Shown: in pieces, positions 18,207-27,822 of the stretch
How the letters are laid out: each line of letters begins with the position of its first letter
How positions within the stretch are numbered: position 1 is the first letter of the stretch
DNA from: UBA2040 sp002384725
GTDB taxonomy: Bacteria; Bacteroidota; Bacteroidia; Flavobacteriales_D; Crocinitomicaceae
NCBI GenBank assembly: GCA_963926475.1
Contig: CAWUXE010000002.1
Location: 186,001-250,000 of the forward strand
Length of the DNA: 64,000 bases
Reading direction: 5' to 3'
Position numbers and translations under genes: made by a program
The notes under the pieces: model-generated
What the model was told of the DNA's origin: nothing
Seen by the model: the letters and a program-made list of their open reading frames with translations, nothing else
The model's database searches: none

Positions 18207-19295
18207 CTATTTATTTGAAATGGCTTTTTCGATTCTTTCTTCTGCCATTTTATTCGCAATCTGGTACGTCGGAATATTCTCTTTTTTCGAACGATCTACA
18301 ATATTGTAAATGGTATCATAAATTTTCTCTGCCTGACCCAATGCCCAAGAGTTTACAAACCCTTTTACTTCACCAAAACAATTGATAACACCTCCAGCGT
18401 TGATTGCATAATCGGGCGCATAAACGATTCCTTTTTTCAACATTTCGTCACCTTGAATAGCTTCAACTTTCAACTGATTGTTTGCAGCACCAGCGATAAT
18501 CGAACATTTCAATCGGTTAATCGTCTCCGGATTTACCGTAGCTCCCAAAGCACATGGTGCATATATGTCCATATCGATATCGTAGATCTCATCCAACCCA
18601 ACGATAGTTGCACCATACTTTTCACTGACCGATTTCAAGGCAACAGCATCAATGTCAGAAATATAAATTTTAGCTCCTTCTTCTGCCAAATGTTTCACAA
18701 GATATTCACCAACATGACCTACTCCTTGAACTGCCACTTTTTTTCCCGATAAGTCATCCGATCCAAATTGATGTTTCGCACAAGCTTTCATTCCCATAAA
18801 GGTTCCAAACGCTGTAACTGGCGAAGGATCACCACTTTTACCTGGCAAACCGACAACATAATTTGTCTCTTTTGAAACAGACACCATGTCATCCGGGTTA
18901 ACACCAACATCTTCAGCCGTGATATAATTCCCAGCCAAACTGTCGACAAAACAGCCGAAGCGACGGAATAAAGCGTCGGATTTCATTGTTTTAGAATCAC
19001 CAATAATAACGGCTTTTCCTCCGCCTAAATCTAAACCGGAAATAGAGTTTTTATACGTCATGCCTCGAGACAAACGAAGCACATCATTCAACGCTTCCAT
19101 TTCGTTGGTGTATTTCCACATTCTGGTTCCTCCAAGAGCTGGACCAAGCACAGTATTGTGAACAGCGATTATCGCTTTCAACCCAGTCTCATTGTCATTG
19201 CAAAACAACAATTGTTCATGACCAAGAATGTTCATTTGAGCAATTACGGGGTTTTCCGCTAGGTTGACCTCAGAAAGTTTTTTAACATCAATCAT
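18207..19295 (-). CDS. Glu/Leu/Phe/Val dehydrogenase (leucine dehydrogenase type)
   Basis: A 362-residue NAD-dependent amino-acid dehydrogenase; start set at MIDVKKLSEV, because the upstream ATG adds 11 unusual residues. GGTRMWKY and GLDLGGGKAVI hold the substrate-binding and catalytic lysines; GVNPDDM and GVGHVGEYLVKHL form the NAD fold. It would deaminate branched-chain amino acids to 2-oxo acids. It ends 9 bp before nusB starts, so read-through is possible. ilvE at 29.3 kb acts on the same amino acids. Confidence 0.92.
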   Translation of the reverse strand: MIDVKKLSEVNLAENPVIAQMNILGHEQLLFCNDNETGLKAIIAVHNTVLGPALGGTRMWKYTNEMEALNDVLRLSRGMTYKNSISGLDLGGGKAVIIGDSKTMKSDALFRRFGCFVDSLAGNYITAEDVGVNPDDMVSVSKETNYVVGLPGKSGDPSPVTAFGTFMGMKACAKHQFGSDDLSGKKVAVQGVGHVGEYLVKHLAEEGAKIYISDIDAVALKSVSEKYGATIVGLDEIYDIDMDIYAPCALGATVNPETINRLKCSIIAGAANNQLKVEAIQGDEMLKKGIVYAPDYAINAGGVINCFGEVKGFVNSWALGQAEKIYDTIYNIVDRSKKENIPTYQIANKMAEERIEKAISNK

Positions 19296-19388
19296 ACAAA
19301 TCAGATTTATATTAACGGTATTTGTCATCGTGAATCGCTAATTTTGTCGGCAACCCATTTGGCGGCACAAAAATAGGAATTTAATCGC

Positions 19389-21143
19389 ATGAAGGCACTC
19401 AGTTATCTCAACAAATATTTTGTCAAATACAAATGGCGGATGTTGTTGGGAATTCTTTTTATTATTTGTTCGAATTACTTCGGGGTCAAAATGCCCTTGT
19501 TTGTCAAAACTGCGGTGGATGGCATCATGTCGGCACAACAAGTTGAAGGACTGAATGATGCCTTACTCCTTTCCCTTCAAATCGGTGGGATTTACATGCT
19601 ACTCTCCTTAGGTAAAGGGTTCTTCTTATTCCTCACTAGACAAACAATTATCGTCACTAGTCGATACATTGAATTTGATTTAAAAAATGAAATTTACAAT
19701 CAATACCAACGTTTGAGCTACAATTTTTACAAAAAAAACAATACTGGTGATATCATGAATCGAATTTCTGAGGACGTCACACAAGTGCGGCAATATCTTG
19801 GTCCCGGAATTATGTACACCATAAATCTAGCTGTCCTTTTCACTTTGGTTATTAGTGAAATGATTGCTATAAATGGTCAACTTACACTGTTTGTTCTTTT
19901 ACCTCTACCCTTGATGTCGGTAATAATTTACAAGGTTTCGAGTAAAATGAATACAATGAGCGCAGAGGTGCAGAAACAACAATCATTTATTTCGACTTTA
20001 GTGCAAGAATCTTTTTCTGGAATACGGGTTCTTAAAGCCTACACGCAAGAAGATCACAACAGGACAAATTTTGACGAGAATACGGAGAAATACAAGGACA
20101 AACAGATGAAATTGGTCTTGATAAATTCTTTGTTCATGCCGACAATAATTCTATTAATAGGTTTGAGCACCATATTGGCTATTTATTTGGGCGGATTAAT
20201 GACCTACACCGGCGAATTAACGCTCGGGGAAATACTCGCCTTCATCATTTTCGTGAATTTGCTCACATGGCCTTTTGCATCAGTCGGTTGGGTAACCTCA
20301 ATTATACAACGAGCAAGTGCGTCACAAGAAAGAATTAATGAATTCCTGCAAGAAAGCCCAGAAATTGTAAATGACAATCATGGCGATTTCACCTTTCAAG
20401 GAAAAATAGAATTCAAAAAGGTATCATACACTTACCCAAATTCTGGAATAAAAGCCTTAGACGATATTTCTTTCTTCGTCAACAAAGGTGAAACACTTGG
20501 AATCGTCGGTAGCACAGGAAGTGGAAAAACCACCATTTTAAACTTATTAATGCGTCAATTTGACCCAGATAGCGGGAGCATTTTTATAGACGGTATTGAT
20601 TTGAAAGAAGTTAATTTGGATGCCTTGAGAAATCAGTCTGCGGTTATTCCTCAAGAGGTTTTCTTGTTTTCAGATACTATCGCCAACAACATTAAATTCG
20701 GTTCAACCGACCCGAACATTACTCGTGAAGCCATAGAAGAGAGTACGAAAAAATCGCATGTTCATCACAACATTATCGATTTCCCTGATGGTTTTGATAC
20801 GCTACTAGGTGAAAGAGGAGTTAATTTAAGTGGAGGTCAAAAACAACGCGTTAGTATTGCTCGGGCTTTGTTGAGGAATCCAAAACTCTTGCTGATGGAC
20901 GATTGTTTTTCAGCAGTCGATACCGAAACAGAAGAAATTATCTTGAGTAACTTAGCCAAGGAAATTGGACATAAAACAGCCATAATCGTATCTCACCGAA
21001 TATCCTCACTCAGAAATGCAGATACAATTATTGTTCTGGATGGTCATCAGATTTCGGAAAAAGGCACACATGAGGAGCTGATTGAAATCGGAAAAATATA
21101 CGCAGAAATGTACGAAAGACAGTTGGCTGAAGAAATGAATTGA
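19389..21143 (+). CDS. ABC exporter, fused membrane and ATPase domains (MsbA/MdlB type)
   Basis: A 584-residue half-transporter working as a dimer in the inner membrane. Six membrane helices span about 20-310; the nucleotide-binding domain follows with Walker A GSTGSGKTT (about 373-381), Q-loop AVIPQEVFLF, signature LSGGQKQR (about 480-487), Walker B LLLMDDC and the H-loop IIVSHRISS. The substrate is not fixed by sequence; multidrug or lipid export is likely. It faces divergently from the amino-acid dehydrogenase gene and has no partner subunit, so a homodimer is expected. Confidence 0.93.
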   Translation: MKALSYLNKYFVKYKWRMLLGILFIICSNYFGVKMPLFVKTAVDGIMSAQQVEGLNDALLLSLQIGGIYMLLSLGKGFFLFLTRQTIIVTSRYIEFDLKNEIYNQYQRLSYNFYKKNNTGDIMNRISEDVTQVRQYLGPGIMYTINLAVLFTLVISEMIAINGQLTLFVLLPLPLMSVIIYKVSSKMNTMSAEVQKQQSFISTLVQESFSGIRVLKAYTQEDHNRTNFDENTEKYKDKQMKLVLINSLFMPTIILLIGLSTILAIYLGGLMTYTGELTLGEILAFIIFVNLLTWPFASVGWVTSIIQRASASQERINEFLQESPEIVNDNHGDFTFQGKIEFKKVSYTYPNSGIKALDDISFFVNKGETLGIVGSTGSGKTTILNLLMRQFDPDSGSIFIDGIDLKEVNLDALRNQSAVIPQEVFLFSDTIANNIKFGSTDPNITREAIEESTKKSHVHHNIIDFPDGFDTLLGERGVNLSGGQKQRVSIARALLRNPKLLLMDDCFSAVDTETEEIILSNLAKEIGHKTAIIVSHRISSLRNADTIIVLDGHQISEKGTHEELIEIGKIYAEMYERQLAEEMN

Positions 21144-21322
21144 TATTCGTTAATAATTACCAACAATAGTGAATTTCTTTTATTGACAAGCCCTCTCAAT
21201 TCCAGTGTTTTAAAGAGTTTATACACATTCTGTCCACAAAATTTTCGTTGAAAACTAAGTTTGCTATTATCCTATAAATAGCGCCTTTTGGTGTACCTTT
21301 ACCGCTTATATATAAATCTTCG
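21144..21322. other. intergenic region before parA with DnaA-box-like 9-mers
   Basis: A 179-bp AT-rich gap. TTATACACA at 21219-21227 fits the DnaA-box consensus TTATNCACA, and CTGTCCACA at 21230-21238 differs from TTATCCACA at two positions. Chromosomal parAB is often near oriC. A promoter-like TACCTTTA lies just before the parA leader. This may be part of an origin or only the parA promoter. Confidence 0.3.
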
Positions 21323-22135
21323 ATGGGTAAAATTATAGCGATTGCGAATCAAAAAGGTGGAGTTGGAAAAACGACTACAGCCATCAATCTTGGAGGTTGT
21401 TTCGGCGTTTTGGAATACAAAACTTTGGTGGTTGATTCTGACCCTCAAGCTAATGCGACTTCTGGATTAGGATTAGACCCGGGAAAAACGGGCAATATCT
21501 ACGACTGCATAATCAACGATGCTCATCCTAGAGAATTTATTCAGAAAACAGATAATCCGAATTTGGACATTTTGCCTTCTCACATTGATTTGGTAGGTTC
21601 CGAATTGGAAATGATTAATCTTCCCAACCGCGAATACAAGCTTAAAGCTGCATTGGCAAAGGTAAAAGATGATTACGATTTCATTATTATCGATTGTTCG
21701 CCTTCACTTGGTTTGATTACAGTCAACTCACTTGTTGCTGCAGATTCCGTGATGATTCCTGTTCAATGCGAGTATTTCGCCTTGGAAGGTCTGGGTAAGT
21801 TGTTGAATACCATCAAAATCGTACAAAGTCGATTAAATCCAGATTTGGAAATCGAAGGAATTGTTTTGACAATGTATGATACACGTTTACGCCTTTCTAA
21901 TCAAGTTGTTGATGAAGTAAAAACGCATTTCCAAGAATTGGTTTTTGATACAGTAATTCACCGAAACACAAAATTGGGTGAAGCTCCAAGTTATGGTGAA
22001 ACAATTATCATGCATGATGCATCGAGCAAAGGTTCGATTAATTATTTGAATTTTGCGCGAGAAATCTTGCAGAAAAACAACATGACAAGACTCAATAACG
22101 AGGAGAAAAAAATGAAATTGGGAAATGAGTTCTAG
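21323..22135 (+). CDS. parA: chromosome-partitioning ATPase ParA (Soj)
   Basis: A 270-residue deviant Walker ATPase that moves replication origins with ParB. ANQKGGVGKTTTAINLG carries Walker A with the signature Lys (KGGVGKTT, 10-17); VVDSDPQANAT and IIDCSPSLG are the A' and B motifs. Length and lack of an N-terminal HTH fit chromosomal rather than P1-type ParA. Its TAG stop overlaps parB by 11 bp, so the pair is translationally coupled. No canonical parS was found in the window. Confidence 0.96.
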   Translation: MGKIIAIANQKGGVGKTTTAINLGGCFGVLEYKTLVVDSDPQANATSGLGLDPGKTGNIYDCIINDAHPREFIQKTDNPNLDILPSHIDLVGSELEMINLPNREYKLKAALAKVKDDYDFIIIDCSPSLGLITVNSLVAADSVMIPVQCEYFALEGLGKLLNTIKIVQSRLNPDLEIEGIVLTMYDTRLRLSNQVVDEVKTHFQELVFDTVIHRNTKLGEAPSYGETIIMHDASSKGSINYLNFAREILQKNNMTRLNNEEKKMKLGNEF

Positions 22136-23030
22136 TACAAAAAAACGTCCACCTTTAGGAAAAGGCTTAAGTGCCCTTTTAGAAAATTCCAATACTGATA
22201 TTACGACAAAGTCCACTGATTCAGGTGTTGTTGGATCCATATCGTCTCTTCCAATAGCTGCAATAGAGGCCAATCCTTTCAATCCAAGAACAAATTTTGA
22301 AAAGGAGGCCTTGGAAGAATTGGCCCAATCTATTCGAATTCATGGAATTATTCAACCCATCACCGTTCGGAAATTAGGCCGAGATAGATTTCAATTGATT
22401 TCTGGTGAACGTCGTTTCCGGGCTTCACAAATGGCAGGATTAAAAGAAGTTCCAGCGTATATTCGTGTTGCGAATGACCAAACCATGTTAGAAATGGCAT
22501 TAGTGGAAAACATTCAACGTGAAAACTTAAACGCTATCGAAGTTGGCCTTTCGTACCAACGTTTGATTGAAGAATGTGAATTGACCCAAGATCAATTGAG
22601 TCAGAAGATTTCGAAAAGCCGTTCAAGCATTACCAATCATCTTCGCTTGCTTAAACTCCCTGCACCTATTCAATCTGGTGTTCGTGATGGAGAAATTTCG
22701 ATGGGACATGCTAGAGCATTAGTTTCTGCAGGGAACGAAGAAAGACAAGTTGCTCTTTTTCATCAAATTAAAGAAGATGAGCTTTCAGTTCGTGAATTGG
22801 AAACGCTTATCAAATATGATACGCCCGTTTCTGCGAAAGAACCGAAATCGCCAAAAACTCCTAAAAAGGAAATAACCGAAAAGGAATTTTCGTTTAAAGA
22901 ACACTTGGCTGATAAATTGGCCACGAGAGTTCAAATAGCAAAAGGCAAAAATGGTACAGGTAAGATTGTTGTTAATTTCAATTCAGAAAACGACCTCAAT
23001 CGAATCATTACCTTGCTAACAAAAGGATGA
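22125..23030 (+). CDS. parB: chromosome-partitioning protein ParB (Spo0J)
   Basis: A 301-residue CTP-dependent DNA clamp that loads at parS sites. KKRPPLGKGLSALLE is the usual ParA-interacting N-terminus; IEANPFNPR and SGERRFRASQMAGL (about 95-108) form the CTP-binding ParB/Srx domain, and ISKSRSSITNHLRLL the HTH (about 165-180). A linker of PKSPKTPKK type precedes the dimer domain. It overlaps parA and the DUF5683 gene, so all three are one operon. Confidence 0.96.
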   Translation: MSSSTKKRPPLGKGLSALLENSNTDITTKSTDSGVVGSISSLPIAAIEANPFNPRTNFEKEALEELAQSIRIHGIIQPITVRKLGRDRFQLISGERRFRASQMAGLKEVPAYIRVANDQTMLEMALVENIQRENLNAIEVGLSYQRLIEECELTQDQLSQKISKSRSSITNHLRLLKLPAPIQSGVRDGEISMGHARALVSAGNEERQVALFHQIKEDELSVRELETLIKYDTPVSAKEPKSPKTPKKEITEKEFSFKEHLADKLATRVQIAKGKNGTGKIVVNFNSENDLNRIITLLTKG

Positions 23031-23581
23031 ATCCGATAGTATTTCTTGGCGCATTAGTTTTAATCATGACGAATTTAAGTTTCAGTCAATCAGATACTTC
23101 TATCCAAGAAAAGGACACTGTTCATTCCGTTCGGAAAGCAACAATTTTATCGGCAGTACTTCCTGGTGCAGGTCAAGTTTACAATCATTTTGCTCAACCA
23201 AAAGGTGAAAAGAAAGCGTTTTGGAAAGTTCCTCTCATTTATGCAGGACTGGGTTTAGCGGGTTATTCCGTTTACTCAAACCAGTCTAAAGTTATTTCCC
23301 TTCGTAAGGAGTACAATTTACGTGATGATAATGGAGGAATACGTTCAGATTGGTTAGCTTATGATAGCGGAGGACTTTTAATTCTAGAGGATCAACACGC
23401 TAGTTTTCGAGATTATTCCATTTTAGGGTTCATTCTTGTTTATGGACTTCAGTTAGCTGATGCTGCAGTTGAAGCGCACTTTGTGAATTTCGATATTTCC
23501 CCTGATTTAAGCATGAATATTTCGCCTTGGACCTACCAAAACAGTCATGCAGGGCTGAGTATGAGTATTAATTTTCGTTAA
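23027..23581 (+). CDS. DUF5683 domain protein
   Basis: A 184-residue probable membrane/envelope protein that overlaps parB by 4 bp. A signal-like N-terminus (MNPIVFLGALVLIMTNLSFS) is followed by KATILSAVLPGAGQVYNH, the diagnostic motif of the family, and by IYAGLGLAGYSVYSN, a membrane segment. Its position right after parB is common in Bacteroidota, but the role is unknown. Confidence 0.87.
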   Translation: MNPIVFLGALVLIMTNLSFSQSDTSIQEKDTVHSVRKATILSAVLPGAGQVYNHFAQPKGEKKAFWKVPLIYAGLGLAGYSVYSNQSKVISLRKEYNLRDDNGGIRSDWLAYDSGGLLILEDQHASFRDYSILGFILVYGLQLADAAVEAHFVNFDISPDLSMNISPWTYQNSHAGLSMSINFR

Positions 23582-23623
23582 AGAATTTCATCAACGTACA
23601 AGAAAAGTTATTTTTACCACGCA

Positions 23624-24352
23624 ATGAACATCGCGCTAATTGGTTACGGGAAAATGGGGAAGGAAATCGAAGCGATTGCCTTGTCTCGCGGACATCAAAT
23701 TTCGTGTAGAGTAGATTCAAAAACGACGGTAAACCATGTCGATTTTTCGGATACAGATGTTGCCATCGAATTCACCAAGCCCGATCTGGCCTTTACACAC
23801 ATTCATTTTTTTCTCGACAAGAAAATTCCGTTGGTGATAGGAACGACCGGGTGGAATGATCAATTAACAAATGTAACCAACAAGGTGAAAGAAACTAACG
23901 GAAGTCTGTTACATGCTTCAAATTTCAGTGTTGGTGTTAATATATTTTTCGAATTAAACAAACGATTGACGCAATTGATGGCCCCTCATACCGAATATAA
24001 CGCTTCAATGACAGAGATTCATCACACGCAGAAATTAGATTCTCCAAGTGGAACGGCAATTACATTAGCGGACGACTTGATTGAGGAAAGTAAATATCAG
24101 AAATGGAATTGCATTGAAGACAATGATGGTGCTTCGTCAAATACCCCGCAACAACTCGATATTATCGCCAAACGAATTCCAGACGTTCCGGGAACTCATA
24201 TAATCAACTATTCTTCTGAAATCGACGAAATAGAAATTAAACACGAAGCGAAAAACCGTAAAGGATTTGCTTTGGGCGCTGTTCTTGCAGCCGAATGGTT
24301 GCAAGGAAAGCAAGGTGTATTCACCATGAAAAACGTATTAAACCTAGACTAA
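23624..24352 (+). CDS. dapB: 4-hydroxy-tetrahydrodipicolinate reductase
   Basis: A 242-residue NAD(P)H-dependent enzyme of the lysine/diaminopimelate pathway. GYGKMGKEIEAIA is the dinucleotide-binding loop; EIHHTQKLDSPSGTA carries the catalytic His and Lys and the substrate-binding SGTA. The protein is a little shorter than the 270-residue norm because the early region is compact. It lies between DUF5683 and lepB, 42 bp after the former and directly abutting the latter. Confidence 0.95.
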   Translation: MNIALIGYGKMGKEIEAIALSRGHQISCRVDSKTTVNHVDFSDTDVAIEFTKPDLAFTHIHFFLDKKIPLVIGTTGWNDQLTNVTNKVKETNGSLLHASNFSVGVNIFFELNKRLTQLMAPHTEYNASMTEIHHTQKLDSPSGTAITLADDLIEESKYQKWNCIEDNDGASSNTPQQLDIIAKRIPDVPGTHIINYSSEIDEIEIKHEAKNRKGFALGAVLAAEWLQGKQGVFTMKNVLNLD

Positions 24353-26254
24353 ATGGACGTTAAAATATATTACCTACTTCTTTTACTTCATCCTTATTTA
24401 TCCATGTGGTGGAGAAGTTTCCCTGGAGCAGGACGACAATCATGGGAAGCACTAGTTCCTGGTTACAACTATTTCGTAGCCTTCAAAATTTCTTGTCACA
24501 AACCATGGTGGGTACTTTTATTACTCGTTCCGGGTGTTCATATCATTATGTGGATGGTGGTGAATGTGAGCTACATCCGTCGTTTCGGGTATTTCACGCC
24601 AGTCGACACTTTACAAGGAATCTTCTTTCCGTATTTGATTTTCGCAAAAATCGCGAGTAATCCAACTGATTTCAAAGCAGAAACCAATTGGGCAAATGCA
24701 GGTGAAGCTGCACAAAGAGAATGGAGTGACCATATCGCCTTGTTTCTTACACTTCCGATTGTTGGACATGTCATTGCAATGGGAATTGGAGCTGTTACAC
24801 GAGAAAGAGCTGGAATAAAGTCGAAGGTGAAAGAATGGACAGAAAGTATATTATTCGCCTTAATTGCTGCTGGAATTATTAGAACGTACGTTTTCGAACC
24901 GTTTCAAATACCAACAGGTTCTATGGAGAAAACACTTTTAGTTGGCGATTTTCTATTTGTAAATAAATTAGCTTACGGACCCAAAGTTCCAGTTACGCCT
25001 CTCTCCTTCCCGCTTGTGCACAACACTTTTCCTTGGATTAACATGAAATCGTATTCGGGAATTGAAACATGTGATTATACAAGGTTGCCCGGTTTTGGTC
25101 AAGTAAATCAAAACGATGTAATGGTTTTTAATTATCCTTCTGGTGATACCGCTGTATATGATCCGCGCATGCCAATGGGCTTGATGGGGCATGATTATCA
25201 TGGTATCGTTATTAGAGAAGCAGTTCGTTTGTGGATGGACGAAAACATCAAGGGGAAACCAAAGTTTGTGCAGGAAAAAATAGATAGCCTTTCGAAGACA
25301 AATCCTGCGTTTCAAACAAATCAGAACGCACTGTATAACATGGCTATCATAGAAGCGGACAGACAAATCTTGAATCGCTACGGTAAATCCTTGGTTGATA
25401 ATTTTGATTCATGGGCAGATAAAGCGCGGCGTATGATTGCAGTTGATAAAATCACCCAAGACAATAGTGGTGAGACGATTAATCATTATGGAATTATTGA
25501 AAGACCGGTCGATAAAAGAGAAAATTATATCAAACGTTGTGTAGGTTTACCAGGAAATACTATTGAGGTGAAAAATTCAATTCTTTATATTAACGGAAAG
25601 CCAGCTTGGAGAGCACCGCATCAAAATTTGCAGTACGAAGTGACCAATTTCAACCCTTTATCTGAAGAATCGATGAAGGAGAAATTTGGGTTGGAGTTAA
25701 AAAGAAATGATTTTTATCAATCGCGCACGACCCCGGAATTATACTCCGTACATGCCTCGCTTGATGAATTGAAAAAATTGGAAGCGCATTTCACAGAATC
25801 GAAGTTTACGGTTTATCGTGAAAAACAATATACTAAAACGGATAAACCGACTTATAGTGAGATGATAGCGAATCTGGATAAGTTCCCAAAGGATTTTTAT
25901 ATCAACAATACCATTACGGATTTTAATAAAATAACCATTCCTAAAAAAGGTGCGACTGTAGAATTGATCAGTACTAATATCGCCTGGTATCGCAGAGTTA
26001 TCCATGCATATGAAGGTCATGATTTAAAGGAAACCAAAGATGGAATTTACATTGATGGTAAAAAGGTAAGTTCTTATACCTTCGCTATGGATTACTATTG
26101 GTTGATGGGAGATAATCGATTCAACTCAGCTGATTCTCGCGTTTGGGGATTTGTCCCTGAAGATCACGTGGTTGGTCGCGCTTCATTGGTTTGGCTGTCG
26201 AGCGATCCATACGGCGGATTCCGTTGGAATCGTTTCTTCACGCTAATTAAATAG
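24353..26254 (+). CDS. lepB: signal peptidase I, long Bacteroidota form
   Basis: A 633-residue membrane protease removing signal peptides from Sec substrates. The first 150 residues hold several membrane helices, including the WRSFPGAGRQSWEALVPGYN stretch seen in the DUF5684-like N-terminal extension. The catalytic Ser lies in IPTGSMEKTL (about 190) and the Lys in YIKRCVGLPGN (about 394); a 170-residue insertion separates them. GDNRFNSADSR is the box E motif. The start follows the dapB stop immediately. Confidence 0.95.
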   Translation: MDVKIYYLLLLLHPYLSMWWRSFPGAGRQSWEALVPGYNYFVAFKISCHKPWWVLLLLVPGVHIIMWMVVNVSYIRRFGYFTPVDTLQGIFFPYLIFAKIASNPTDFKAETNWANAGEAAQREWSDHIALFLTLPIVGHVIAMGIGAVTRERAGIKSKVKEWTESILFALIAAGIIRTYVFEPFQIPTGSMEKTLLVGDFLFVNKLAYGPKVPVTPLSFPLVHNTFPWINMKSYSGIETCDYTRLPGFGQVNQNDVMVFNYPSGDTAVYDPRMPMGLMGHDYHGIVIREAVRLWMDENIKGKPKFVQEKIDSLSKTNPAFQTNQNALYNMAIIEADRQILNRYGKSLVDNFDSWADKARRMIAVDKITQDNSGETINHYGIIERPVDKRENYIKRCVGLPGNTIEVKNSILYINGKPAWRAPHQNLQYEVTNFNPLSEESMKEKFGLELKRNDFYQSRTTPELYSVHASLDELKKLEAHFTESKFTVYREKQYTKTDKPTYSEMIANLDKFPKDFYINNTITDFNKITIPKKGATVELISTNIAWYRRVIHAYEGHDLKETKDGIYIDGKKVSSYTFAMDYYWLMGDNRFNSADSRVWGFVPEDHVVGRASLVWLSSDPYGGFRWNRFFTLIK

Positions 26255-26257
26255 ACT

Positions 26258-26842
26258 TTGACAGTTTTCGGAACATCTTACTTCCCTTCTGTTGAGTACT
26301 TAAAAGAATTCTGTGCAGCTGTGAACGCTGTTATAGATACTGGCGAACATTATCCGAAGCAAACGTTTCGTAATCGGTGCAGTTTATTGAATGGTAACGG
26401 TCAACTGGATTTGAGTATACCGGTTATTCGTCCAAATGGAAATAAATCGAAGACGGGAACAGTAAAAGTATCACCCGAAATTAATTGGCGAAGAGATCAT
26501 TGGAGAACTATTTCAGCTGGTTATGCCTCGGCACCTTATTTTGAGCATTATGAAAAAGAGATCAAGGAACTTGTTTTTCAAGAAACAGACTTGCTGACAG
26601 ATTTCAACAGGAATTGTTTGTCTTATATTCAACAGACTCTTGATTTGCCCTTCAGGTGCAGCGTTAGTCAAGAATATATTAAGGAATTTGACATGGACTT
26701 TCGATCTTTTCAATTTGTAAACTCACAGAAATCGTATCATCAGGTTCATTTTGGTCAAACCGATTTTGTTCCTAATCTATCCATTCTTGATGCTTTGTTT
26801 TGTTTAGGTCCTTTGGCGCGAACATTAATCGTAAATTCATAA
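26258..26842 (+). CDS. WbqC-like family protein
   Basis: A 194-residue protein starting with TTG three bases after lepB. FGTSYFPSVEYLKEF and GEHYPKQTFRNRC at the start, NGNGQLDLSIPV and NWRRDHWRTISAGYASAPYFEHY in the middle match the WbqC family, linked by name to O-antigen/cell-surface sugar clusters, though the reaction is not known. Tight spacing places it in the dapB-lepB operon. Confidence 0.85.
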   Translation: MTVFGTSYFPSVEYLKEFCAAVNAVIDTGEHYPKQTFRNRCSLLNGNGQLDLSIPVIRPNGNKSKTGTVKVSPEINWRRDHWRTISAGYASAPYFEHYEKEIKELVFQETDLLTDFNRNCLSYIQQTLDLPFRCSVSQEYIKEFDMDFRSFQFVNSQKSYHQVHFGQTDFVPNLSILDALFCLGPLARTLIVNS

Positions 26843-26871
26843 GCTGATTTCCAAATTCAATAAATAAATTC

Positions 26872-27822
26872 ATGAAAAATATACTCTTTTTAACGTTTAT
26901 TCTTTCTGCCTCAAGCGTGGTGGCTCAAAACAAAGCTCAAGTAATTTTTTATAATGTTGAGAATCTATTCGACACGCTTGATACACCGAACCAATCGGAT
27001 GAAGAGTATCTGCCAATAGCAGAAAAAAATTGGAACTCGGAAAAATATTGGGAGAAAATTGCTCATATCAACAAGGTGATGAATGAGTTCGACAATATTG
27101 CTTTGATGGGTGTTTGTGAAATTGAAAACAAAGCCGTTTTAATAGATGTAGTTAAGGGACAAAAACAGAAATTAAAAATCGTACATTTTGAAAGCGCGGA
27201 TGATCGTGGGATTGATGTTGGCCTAATGTACAACAAGAAAATGTTCTGCTTGAAGAAAAAAGGAATCCTTCGCTTCACGCTGACAGTTAAAGGTGAACCA
27301 AAAGCAACAAGAGATATTTTGTTTGTTGAATTGAAGCATAAAAAAGAGCGGCTTCATTTGATGGTCAATCATTGGCCGAGCAGATATGGTGGCGCAGAGG
27401 AAAGCGAGCCGAGTAGAATTCTAGCTTCTGAAACTGCCAAGAAATATATCGATTCTGTCTTGAATATTGATCCTCAAGCAAAAATCATTTTCATGGGAGA
27501 TTTAAATGATTACCCGACGAATAAATCGGTCGAAAACATTATGGACCAGCTAACTCCAATGATTACCCAAACTTCTGGCTCGAAAGGTGGATCACATTCC
27601 TATAAAAACGAATGGAACATACTTGATCACATGCTTATCTCTATTGGAATGACAAATGCCGGGAGTATGCGAGCGGTTACTAATAGTGGTAAAATAAATG
27701 AATTTGAGTATTTATTTGAGACATGGAAAGGAAATGTAGTTCCCCTGAGAACCTATGCCGGTAAAAAGTATTTGGGTGGATATTCAGACCATTTACCCGT
27801 TTCGTTTGAGATCCAATTCTAG
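26872..27822 (+). CDS. exported endonuclease/exonuclease/phosphatase-fold protein
   Basis: A 316-residue member of the EEP (DNase I-like) fold with a signal peptide (MKNILFLTFILSASSVVA). FYNVENLFDT gives the first metal-binding Asn/Glu, MGVCEIENK the catalytic Glu, VNHWPSRYGG and FMGDLNDYP the His/Asp-Asn pair, and GYSDHLPVSFE the terminal His. All active-site residues are kept. The target could be extracellular DNA, RNA or a phosphoester. It ends by overlapping the convergent gene at 27819. Confidence 0.9.
   Translation: MKNILFLTFILSASSVVAQNKAQVIFYNVENLFDTLDTPNQSDEEYLPIAEKNWNSEKYWEKIAHINKVMNEFDNIALMGVCEIENKAVLIDVVKGQKQKLKIVHFESADDRGIDVGLMYNKKMFCLKKKGILRFTLTVKGEPKATRDILFVELKHKKERLHLMVNHWPSRYGGAEESEPSRILASETAKKYIDSVLNIDPQAKIIFMGDLNDYPTNKSVENIMDQLTPMITQTSGSKGGSHSYKNEWNILDHMLISIGMTNAGSMRAVTNSGKINEFEYLFETWKGNVVPLRTYAGKKYLGGYSDHLPVSFEIQF

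Noticed and set aside
21887..22282. 131-codon minus-strand open frame across the parA-parB junction
   Set aside because: It lies opposite conserved ParA and ParB sequence and shows no start signal or family match.
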